Assembly (NCBI GenBank): GCA_944385415.1
Contig: CALWXC010000002.1
Coordinates: 124,001-188,000 of the forward strand
DNA from: an uncultured Oscillospiraceae bacterium
GTDB lineage: Bacteria; Bacillota; Clostridia; Oscillospirales; Oscillospiraceae
Length of the DNA stretch: 64,000 bases
Reading direction: 5' to 3'
Part shown: positions 18,579 to 25,087 of the stretch, piece by piece
Position numbering within the stretch: the first letter of the stretch is position 1
Layout of the letters: each line of letters starts with the position of its first letter
Program-made: the position numbers and the translations under genes
The notes under the pieces: generated by a model
What the model saw: the letters and a program-made list of their open reading frames with translations, nothing else
Told to the model about the DNA's origin: nothing
Databases searched by the model: none

Positions 18579-18746
18579 AGTCTTGAGGAAAACGGAATAA
18601 GTGCGGCAGGCCATAGGTGCGGCAACACCTATGGCCCTGCGCGGGTGCTAGGACCACCCACACAACGGATATCCGTACCACAGTATTATTATACCCTTGC
18701 TGACCACAACTTTGCAAGTGGTATCCTGCTATTGTGCCGTATGATT

Positions 18747-18847
18747 CGTGCTGTGTGGAGGTATTTTTACCCGCACAGCACGATTTTGTTTTCCTCACGG
18801 ACAGGCGCAGGGGGGCGCAAGCCCCCTTGCCCTTCCCGTGAGAAAAC
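18747..18847 (+). promoter_or_regulatory. double-hairpin leader before the SLH gene
   Basis: Hairpin 1 pairs CGTGCTGTG (18747-18755) with CACAGCACG (18774-18782) and is followed by ATTTTGTTTT, which looks like a leader terminator. Hairpin 2 pairs CTCACGG (18794-18800) with CCGTGAG (18836-18842), extended by TTTT/AAAA. It encloses GGGGGC-GCAA-GCCCCC with a GNRA tetraloop (18811-18826). The ribosome site CGGAGGA follows at about 18854. No riboswitch class was recognised. Confidence 0.6.
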
Positions 18848-18868
18848 AACATACGGAGGAAAAAAGAC

Positions 18869-19993
18869 ATGAAACGCTCACACAAGGCAATCTCACTCTC
18901 TCTGGCCCTGGCGCTGTCCGCTGGACTTTCGGTACCGGCCCTGGCGGCGGATACCGCTGCCATTCAGCAGAATACCCCTATGGGTTTGCAGGACACCTAC
19001 ACAATCAACGGAATCATAGGCAGGGAAACCTGTCAGATTGGAGCAGAAATCTATGATGATTCTACCGGCGATAAGAACATTATGTTTGATCTGTCTGAAA
19101 CAGAGCCGGTTGACATCTATGTGGTTCATCCGGGTGAAGTAGCGGATATAACTGGTACCAATGGATGCTTTGTTGTCTCCGTAAAGCTGGAAAATGGGAA
19201 GATTTATCCCAATGATAGCTTTGACTGGACTACAACAGACCCTTGGAGCAATCTCAAATGGGAGACAGTTCCAAATCCCATGGACCCCAGCGACCCCTCG
19301 ATTGCTCTTACAGAGTTTGATGGCTCTGTGACATTGGACAAAGAGGGATATTATGTAATTTCTGCATGGACGTATGATGGCATGTACCATGTCGGTGAGA
19401 TGGCTCGCGTTCTCCATGTGACTTCCAATGGCAGCACGCCGACAGAGCCGGAGCAGCCGGCCAAACCCACCGGCGCGTTTACGGATGTGTCTGCCGACGC
19501 CTACTATGCTGATGCCGTCAAGTGGGCTGCGAAAGAGGGAATTGCCGGCGGCACCAGCGCCACCACGTTCAGCCCCGACGCCACCTGTACCACAGCGCAG
19601 ATTCTGACGTTCCTGTGGCGTGCCAACGGTTCTCCGGAACCCACAGCGGCTGCGTCCTTTACCGATGTTCCCGCAGATGCCTATTATGCAAAGGCCGCTG
19701 CCTGGGCTGCGGAAAAGGGACTGGTTTCCGGTACGGCCTTTGGCGGCAATACCCCCTGCACCCGGTTGACTACAGTGATGTATCTGTGGAAGCTGGCCGG
19801 ACAGCCCGCCACAGACAGAATCGCAGCGTTTACAGACCTGTCCGCAGACGGAGATGGGATCAAGGCCGTTTCCTGGGCTGTGGAGCAGGGGATCACCGGC
19901 GGCACCGGTGCGACGACCTTTTCACCTGACAGCACCTGTACCCGCGGTCAAATCGTCACTTTTCTTTATCGGGATATGGCCCAGAATGGATAA
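18869..19993 (+). CDS. SLH-domain surface protein
   Basis: Exported 374-aa protein. It has a signal peptide (residues 1-27, ending PALAA) and a unique domain at about 30-185 rich in Asp/Thr that I cannot assign. A Pro-rich linker (TPTEPEQPAKPT) leads to three SLH repeats (about 205-370), each opening with FTDV or FTDL. SLH repeats anchor proteins to the wall polymer. The unique domain is visibly AT-richer than the SLH part, suggesting domain shuffling. SD CGGAGGA precedes the ATG by 8-9 bases. The long structured leader upstream suggests regulated expression. Confidence 0.85.
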   Translation: MKRSHKAISLSLALALSAGLSVPALAADTAAIQQNTPMGLQDTYTINGIIGRETCQIGAEIYDDSTGDKNIMFDLSETEPVDIYVVHPGEVADITGTNGCFVVSVKLENGKIYPNDSFDWTTTDPWSNLKWETVPNPMDPSDPSIALTEFDGSVTLDKEGYYVISAWTYDGMYHVGEMARVLHVTSNGSTPTEPEQPAKPTGAFTDVSADAYYADAVKWAAKEGIAGGTSATTFSPDATCTTAQILTFLWRANGSPEPTAAASFTDVPADAYYAKAAAWAAEKGLVSGTAFGGNTPCTRLTTVMYLWKLAGQPATDRIAAFTDLSADGDGIKAVSWAVEQGITGGTGATTFSPDSTCTRGQIVTFLYRDMAQNG

Positions 19994-20015
19994 TGTAAAA
20001 TATATAAAGGCTGGC

Positions 20016-20050
20016 GGCCTGGAATCCTGCGGGATTCCAGGCCGTGTTGC
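20016..20050 (+). terminator. hairpin after the SLH gene
   Basis: Perfect 12-bp arms GGCCTGGAATCC / GGATTCCAGGCC with loop TGCG, followed by GTGTTGCATT. The T-tract is weak, so termination may be partial. Confidence 0.7.
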
Positions 20051-20118
20051 ATTCCGCCGGCAACAGGGGTATACTACGGATAAAACCAAGGATAAAACCA
20101 ATCAAGGAGGTACTGACC

Positions 20119-21177
20119 ATGGATCAGAGACTGGAGATGCTGCGGGGCGGATGCAGCGCCGTGGGATGGCAGACCGAGGACGGCAACGCATTGTGGGCCC
20201 GCAATATGGATTTTAACCGCATGGCTGCGGGCAGCGCTCCGACGTATCTGCCAAAAGGCACGGTGATGACGGCGGCGGAGGGGGTGACGGCTCCGGCCCA
20301 ATACGCCGCCGTGGGCATGGGATTGCTGGCCGTGCCCGGTTTGCCCCTGCTCTATGACGGCATCAACGAGGCGGGGCTGATGGGCGGCCAGCTCTACTTT
20401 CGGGGCCTGGCCCGATACGCCGACGGCCCCGAGCCGGGCAAACAGCCCATGCAGCCGCCCCTGCTGGTGGGGTGGATGCTGAGCCAATGCGCCACCCTGG
20501 ACCAGGTGGCCCAGGCGCTGGAGCAGGAATTCACCCTGGTCAATACGCCTTTGCTGGGGGCCGTGTCGCCGCTGCACTGGTCCTTCTCCGACAGCACCGG
20601 CGAGGTCATGGTGGTGGAATCCGACGCCAACGGCCTGCACATCTACCGCAACACCGTGGGCGTCATGACCAACAGCCCGTCCTATGACTGGCACCGGACC
20701 AACCTGCTCAACTACGCCGCCATCCGGGATCTGGACTACGACACGGTGGAACTGGGCGGCGAACGGCTGGAACAGTGCTTCTCTGGCAGCGGCGCCCAGG
20801 GACTGCCCGGCGATTGGAGCGCCCCGTCCCGCTTTGTCCGTCTGGCCTATTTGCGGAAGTTCGCCGTCCGTGGCAAGGATGAAAAACAGGGCATTGCCCG
20901 GCTCCTGCGCATCATGGGCAGCGCGGCCTTTCCCCTGGGCATGGTGCGGGTTAGCCAGCCCGGTGAAGCCACGGAGCTGGACCAGAATATTCAGCCCTGG
21001 GACTACACCATTTACACCGTGGCGGCCTGTGCCCAGACGGGCCGTTTCTGCTGGACTACCTACGACAATCCTGCCATTCGTTCCGTCACTCTGTCGGAAT
21101 TGGCGCGCTTCCATCAGCCCATGCAGCTGCCAATTTGGGAAGAACCGGAATTTCTCCCAGTTCTTGCACAGCAATAG
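20119..21177 (+). CDS. choloylglycine-hydrolase-family amidase
   Basis: Ntn-type linear amide hydrolase (bile-salt hydrolase/penicillin V acylase family), 352 aa from the ATG that follows AAGGAGG. Family features are GCSAVGW with the presumed nucleophile Cys12, the ARNMDF motif about 20 residues later, YDGINEAGLMGGQLYF, and TNSPSYDWH before a conserved NLLNYA stretch. In most members the catalytic Cys is residue 2; here eleven residues precede it, so self-cleavage of a short propeptide would be needed. No signal peptide is seen, suggesting a cytosolic enzyme. Whether it acts on bile salts, penicillin V or other amides cannot be decided from the sequence. Confidence 0.85.
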   Translation: MDQRLEMLRGGCSAVGWQTEDGNALWARNMDFNRMAAGSAPTYLPKGTVMTAAEGVTAPAQYAAVGMGLLAVPGLPLLYDGINEAGLMGGQLYFRGLARYADGPEPGKQPMQPPLLVGWMLSQCATLDQVAQALEQEFTLVNTPLLGAVSPLHWSFSDSTGEVMVVESDANGLHIYRNTVGVMTNSPSYDWHRTNLLNYAAIRDLDYDTVELGGERLEQCFSGSGAQGLPGDWSAPSRFVRLAYLRKFAVRGKDEKQGIARLLRIMGSAAFPLGMVRVSQPGEATELDQNIQPWDYTIYTVAACAQTGRFCWTTYDNPAIRSVTLSELARFHQPMQLPIWEEPEFLPVLAQQ

Positions 21178-21191
21178 TACAAAAGACGCCG

Positions 21192-21225
21192 AAAAAAGCC
21201 CGCCCCGAACGCGTTCGGGGCGGGC
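21192..21225 (-). terminator. terminator of the corrinoid-protein operon
   Basis: Arms GCCCGCCCCGAAC (21198-21210) and GTTCGGGGCGGGC (21213-21225) with T6 on the minus strand (21197-21192). On the plus strand only GATTT follows, so it serves mainly the minus-strand operon but may also stop the amidase transcript. Confidence 0.9.
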
Positions 21226-21254
21226 GATTTGGCTATGTAGGAAGTAACCCGCGA

Positions 21255-21896
21255 TTACACGCCGGCCAGCTCCTTGGCCTTCTGAGCGGCGGAAGCGGCA
21301 TCTTCGGTGTAAGCGTCGGCGCCGATCTCGTCAGCAAAAGCCTGGGTGATGGGGGCGCCGCCAACCATGACCTTGATGTTGCTGCGGAAAGGAGCAGCAT
21401 TCAGGGCAGCCACGGTCTCCTTCAGGGAAGGCATGGTGGTGGTCAGCAGAGCGGAGCAAGCCACGATCTTGGTGTCGGGGTTGGCCTCGACCATCTCCAC
21501 GAACTTCTCCTTGGGAACGTCGACGCCCAGGTCGATGATTTCGAAGCCGGCGGACTCCATCATCATGGCGACCAGATTCTTGCCGATGTCGTGCAGGTCA
21601 CCGGCGACGGTGCCGATGATGATCTTGCCGGCGGCGTTGGTCTCGCCGGAGGCCAGGTGGGGCTTCAGAACGTCGACGCCCTTCTTCATGGCGCGGGCGG
21701 CAACCAGCATCTCAGGAACGAAGATTTCGCCGGCCTTGAACTTGGCGCCGACGGAATCCATGGCGGCGATCATGCCCTCGTTCAGGATGGCGGTGGGATC
21801 GCAGCCGGCGTCGAGAGCCTCCTGCACAGCGGTGGGAACCTTCTTGGCCTTACCGGCCTCAACAGCGGCAAATACTTCCTGAATCTTCTCGTTCAT
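21255..21896 (-). CDS. corrinoid (B12-binding) methyl-carrier protein
   Basis: A 213-aa cobalamin protein of the MtmC/MtbC/MtaC type that carries a methyl group on cobalt between two methyltransferases. Residues about 1-85 form the helical cap (B12-binding-2), and the Rossmann-like domain from about 90 contains GDLHDIGKNLV (Asp100, His102, Gly105), the DxHxxG motif whose His is the lower cobalt ligand. SALLTTTM and VGGAPIT complete the fold. It follows the methyltetrahydrofolate methyltransferase by 56 bases on the same strand, so the two form an operon. SD AGGAGG is good. Confidence 0.94.
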   Translation of the reverse strand: MNEKIQEVFAAVEAGKAKKVPTAVQEALDAGCDPTAILNEGMIAAMDSVGAKFKAGEIFVPEMLVAARAMKKGVDVLKPHLASGETNAAGKIIIGTVAGDLHDIGKNLVAMMMESAGFEIIDLGVDVPKEKFVEMVEANPDTKIVACSALLTTTMPSLKETVAALNAAPFRSNIKVMVGGAPITQAFADEIGADAYTEDAASAAQKAKELAGV

Positions 21897-21952
21897 GGGA
21901 AAAACCTCCTAAAAAATGAAATTGAAATGGTTTGCTTTTTACAGGCAATGGA

Positions 21953-22804
21953 TTACAGCAGGCCCTGTCTGTGGGCGGCGATGTAATTCATGCAGTCCTC
22001 ATCCTGCTCGGTCAGCAGCTCGGTGGCGTACATGAGGCCCACCATATCCTTGTTGGTGGGGTCCACAATGGCGCTGTCCATACCGGCCTGCATGGCCAGG
22101 GCCATAAAGGCCATATTCAGCGGCTTGCGGAAGCCGGGGAAACCAAAGGAGATGTTGCTCAGACCACTGGTGATGTGGATATCGGGGTACTGGGCCTTGA
22201 TGCGGCGGCAGCACTCGGAGAACAGGGTAAAGGCGGCCTGGTTGGTGGCGGCAGCCTCCACCAGGGGATCGATGTACAGACGGTTGGGAGCGATGCCGTA
22301 CTCCTTGGCTTTGGCCATGATCTTCTCAAACACGGCCATGCGGTCCTCCACGCTCTGGGGAATGCCGCTCTCGCACAGCAGGGCGATGCAGCCCCAGTCG
22401 GTGTCGGCAATGGCGGGGAAGACGATGTCGGTTTTCACGCGGCCCTGCTCATCCTTCTCCATGGAGACGGAGTTGACGATACCGGTGCGCTTGCAGAACT
22501 TGAAGGCTTCGGCGCAGACGGCGGCGCTGGGGCTGTCGACGGCGATGGCCACATTCTCCAGCTCGTCGGGAATGACGGACTCCACTTCCTCGATCATCCA
22601 CTTCAGGGTTTCCACCTCAACGGCGGGATCGGTGGAGGCGCACACGTCGATGTACAGGGGCACGGGCTCCTCAAAATAGTCCTCGTCCTGGGCGGCGGCA
22701 ATCTGTGCCTTGGCGCGCTCACGAATGAATTCGGCATCGCGCTCGGCGATGGCCTTGGCCACTACAGGAATGGCACCGTTGATCTTCTCACCAATGATAA
22801 TCAA
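21953..22804 (-). CDS. methyltetrahydrofolate:corrinoid methyltransferase (MT2)
   Basis: TIM-barrel pterin-binding enzyme (DHPS-like/AcsE family), 283 aa, that moves a methyl group between corrinoid protein and tetrahydrofolate. Conserved segments are IIIGEKINGA at the N-terminus, YIDVCAS, VAIDSPS-like AIAVDSPSAAV, YIDPLVEAAAT and HITSGLSNISFGFP. The start codon is TTG: the next upstream codon is a stop, and AGGAGG sits ten bases before it. It is followed by the corrinoid protein gene. In this context it most likely accepts methyl groups released by the UroD-type enzyme encoded at 26.9 kb (inference). Confidence 0.92.
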   Translation of the reverse strand: MIIIGEKINGAIPVVAKAIAERDAEFIRERAKAQIAAAQDEDYFEEPVPLYIDVCASTDPAVEVETLKWMIEEVESVIPDELENVAIAVDSPSAAVCAEAFKFCKRTGIVNSVSMEKDEQGRVKTDIVFPAIADTDWGCIALLCESGIPQSVEDRMAVFEKIMAKAKEYGIAPNRLYIDPLVEAAATNQAAFTLFSECCRRIKAQYPDIHITSGLSNISFGFPGFRKPLNMAFMALAMQAGMDSAIVDPTNKDMVGLMYATELLTEQDEDCMNYIAAHRQGLL

Positions 22805-22870
22805 TGAAAAGCTACCTCCTCATTTTGTGCAAATTGCTGAAAAACGCAATGTTTTTTCTACGATATTGGT

Positions 22871-22941
22871 ATTATATCTCAAATCTCTATGGTTTTAAAT
22901 CCAGCAACCTATTGACAAATCATCATGATTTTTCCTACAAT
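22871..22941. promoter_or_regulatory. back-to-back promoters of the methyltransferase operon and its regulator
   Basis: Minus strand: TTTAAA (22899-22894), 17-base spacer, TATAAT (22876-22871). Plus strand: TTGACA (22912-22917), 18-base spacer, TACAAT (22936-22941). The plus spacer holds a 7-bp palindrome AAATCAT-C-ATGATTT (22917-22931), a candidate operator for the adjacent PucR-type protein. Confidence 0.65.
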
Positions 22942-23016
22942 ATGTATGATGGTAAACAGGAAAACTTCAGCATCGTATTTCGGTGCGATTTTCATATTAT
23001 CTGGGAGGTCATGACC

Positions 23017-24576
23017 ATGAAACTCAGCCCCGCTCTGCTGTGTCGGGAGCTCTCCAAGCTGTATCCCGTCGCCACTGACGGCCCCCTGTCTGTGGAGCCG
23101 GTTTTGACCCGGCCCCAGCTGCTGGAACCGGGCGCCGCTCCTGCCGAAGGGGCCCTCTGCGTGGCGCCGGCCGGAGAGGACTGGAGCGCCGCCGCCGACC
23201 GGGCGGGACTGGTGCTGACCGTGGGCAGCGGCACCCCGCGGGGACGGCAGGCCGTGGTGGATGCGCCCTCCACCGCCGCTGTGTACAATGCCATTCAGGC
23301 GGTGTTCGACCGCTTCGACGGCTGGTACAGCGACCTCAGCGATTCCCGGCTCCAGGGCCAGTCCATCCAGACGCTGCTGGAGCTGAGCCACAATCTGTTG
23401 GGCAAGCCCCTGGTGGTCATCGGAATGGACTTTTCGGTGATCGCCTCGGTGGAGGGCGAATCCCATGGCATGGCCCGGGGCATGTTCGGCGCCACGGAGG
23501 ACACCTACGACGTGCTGACCACCTTGAAGCACAGCGGCAAATATGAGGCCGTGCGGCAGCTGGACGGCTGGTTCCACTTCTACTCCGAAGAGGAGATGGG
23601 CAGCTGTATGTGCGTCAACATCAAAAAATACGGCCAGACCACCTACCGGCTGATGATGTTTGACACGGAGGAGCAGCAGGAGCCCATTTACGGCTTTCTG
23701 CTGGAACATCTGGCGGCTATGGTGGAGCACGCTCTGCTCCACAACACGGCCCCCGTGTCCGGCGGCAGCCACGCCATCCGCACCATCCTCCACACGGCCA
23801 TCAGCGACCGGACGGCGGACTATGTGACCATCAGCCAGCGGCTGGACGGCTGCGGCTGGCACAGCAGCCACGAATACCTGTGTATTGTCTTGCAGCTGTC
23901 CTATCTGGATCAGAAAAACCTGACCATTCACGCCATTTGCAGCTATATTGAGAACATCCTGTCCGGCTCTTGTGCCTTTCAATATAAAGACGATATTGTG
24001 GTGTTTGTGGATTTGACCCTGTCCTCCATGAGCCAGACGGATATCTCGTCCCGGCTGAGCTGCTTCGTCCGCGACAGCCTGTTGAAAGCCGGTTACAGCC
24101 GGGTGCTTTTGGGCCATTTCAATTTCCGCCGCCAGTATGACCAGGCGTCCATTGCCCTGGAGGTGGGCACCCGGCGCAACCCGTCCTTCTGGATTCACCG
24201 GTTTAACGATATCGCCTTTGACTACATTCTGGAGCAGGCCACCCGGAAGCTGCCGGGCTATATGCTGAGCCACGAACGGCTCCTGCGGCTGAAATACGGC
24301 GACGAAGAAAACGGCACAGAGTACCTGCGTACTCTGCGCCTGTATCTGGACAATCATTTAAACGCGGTGCAGACGGCCCGGGAGCTGTTCATCCACCGCA
24401 GTACCTTCCTCTATCGCCTGGAACGCATCAAGGCGGTGCTGGGCACCGACCTGACGGACCCGGACGAGATTCTCTATCTGATGCTGTCCTTCCGGCTTAT
24501 GGAGCGGGAGACGCCGGCGGACCCGTCCAGGCCCGCCGGACAGCACAGCGATCAGAACAGGAAACACCCCGTATAG
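23017..24576 (+). CDS. PucR/CdaR-type transcriptional regulator
   Basis: DNA-binding regulator, 519 aa from the ATG placed 8 bases after GGGAGG; another ATG two codons earlier is too close to that site. The N-terminal 300 residues form a sensor part without a recognisable small-molecule domain apart from a GAF-like stretch (about 125-245). Residues about 320-440 resemble the GGDEF-like domain found in CdaR proteins, and the C-terminus (about 445-505) is the PucR helix-turn-helix, with LDNHLNAVQTARELFIHRST. It is transcribed divergently from the methyltransferase operon and overlaps the DUF2284 gene by 25 bp, so it likely controls the cluster. Confidence 0.87.
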   Translation: MKLSPALLCRELSKLYPVATDGPLSVEPVLTRPQLLEPGAAPAEGALCVAPAGEDWSAAADRAGLVLTVGSGTPRGRQAVVDAPSTAAVYNAIQAVFDRFDGWYSDLSDSRLQGQSIQTLLELSHNLLGKPLVVIGMDFSVIASVEGESHGMARGMFGATEDTYDVLTTLKHSGKYEAVRQLDGWFHFYSEEEMGSCMCVNIKKYGQTTYRLMMFDTEEQQEPIYGFLLEHLAAMVEHALLHNTAPVSGGSHAIRTILHTAISDRTADYVTISQRLDGCGWHSSHEYLCIVLQLSYLDQKNLTIHAICSYIENILSGSCAFQYKDDIVVFVDLTLSSMSQTDISSRLSCFVRDSLLKAGYSRVLLGHFNFRRQYDQASIALEVGTRRNPSFWIHRFNDIAFDYILEQATRKLPGYMLSHERLLRLKYGDEENGTEYLRTLRLYLDNHLNAVQTARELFIHRSTFLYRLERIKAVLGTDLTDPDEILYLMLSFRLMERETPADPSRPAGQHSDQNRKHPV

Positions 24577-25085
24577 GCGATGGTGTTGGGACCATAGTTG
24601 TACTTGAGGCCGCTGTCGGTGCAGACCTGGCTCACCAGCAGGCCGTAGGCCTCCATGGACGAGAACGCCTTGTCGGGGAACCGGCAGGGGGCGTCGGGAT
24701 AGGAGCAGGTCTCACATTGGCGGCAGCTGCCCACGCCCAGGGGCATGACATTTCCCAGCTTTTCCCGCAGAATAGGCAGCAGCTTCTGCTGAGATTCCTT
24801 CTGCCGGTCTTCCGTGTCCCGGATAGATTCATAATCCCAGCTGTCCTCCAGCTCTCCCACGGTCTGCACCACCAGGGTGTGGCTGTAGTGGGAGAGCTTT
24901 TCCGCGCATTCCGAAAGCTCGCCGCAGGCCGGCGGGCAGGACCAGCACACGCCGTAGCGGTGGCAAGTGTTGGCGGCGCACATGTCCCGGACCTCCTGCA
25001 TGGGTTTCAGAATGGCCGCGTCGGCCACGGCGGCATGGGTGAACCCGGCCTCCAGGGCCAGGGCCACAAGGGCTTCGTTGTACAT
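24552..25085 (-). CDS. DUF2284 cysteine-rich metal-binding protein
   Basis: A 177-aa protein with two cysteine clusters: CAANTCHRYGVCWSCPPAC at about 34-54 and CRQCETCSYPDAPC at about 121-134. This matches DUF2284, a predicted metal or Fe-S binding family that recurs beside corrinoid methyltransferase genes. It starts two bases after the activator gene stop and is surely in the same operon. A role in electron delivery to, or cofactor handling for, the activator is inference from context. Its 3' end overlaps the regulator gene on the other strand. Confidence 0.88.
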   Translation of the reverse strand: MYNEALVALALEAGFTHAAVADAAILKPMQEVRDMCAANTCHRYGVCWSCPPACGELSECAEKLSHYSHTLVVQTVGELEDSWDYESIRDTEDRQKESQQKLLPILREKLGNVMPLGVGSCRQCETCSYPDAPCRFPDKAFSSMEAYGLLVSQVCTDSGLKYNYGPNTIAYTGCFLF

Positions 25086-25087
25086 GG

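Larger units (their letters stand above)
18409..18682 (-). ncRNA. candidate small RNA of about 270 nt
   Basis: A promoter-like pair on the minus strand, TTGCAA (18717-18712), 18-base spacer, TATAAT (18693-18688), would start a transcript near 18682. It would end at the terminator at 18409. No convincing reading frame lies between. The RNA would contain a stable hairpin of about 14 bp (arms GGCCATAGGTG/CACCTATGGCC at about 18603-18639) and a short GGGTG/CACCC stem. I compared it by eye with 6S, tmRNA, RNase P and SRP RNA signatures and found no convincing match, so its identity is open. Length fits a 6S-like or regulatory RNA. Confidence 0.4.

Noticed and set aside
18377..18628. 83-codon minus-strand frame over the candidate small RNA
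   Set aside because: No ribosome site and runs through the terminator hairpin; treated as chance.
18409..18700. tmRNA, RNase P RNA or SRP RNA in this interval
   Set aside because: Signature sequences of these RNAs (tag frame and tRNA-like ends, GAGGAAAGUCC-type core, SRP GGAAGCAGCC-type loop) were not found; 6S remains possible but unproven.
18577..18963. 128-codon minus-strand frame across the structured intergenic region
   Set aside because: Crosses hairpins, promoters and the signal-peptide coding part of the SLH gene; no protein-like composition or ribosome site.
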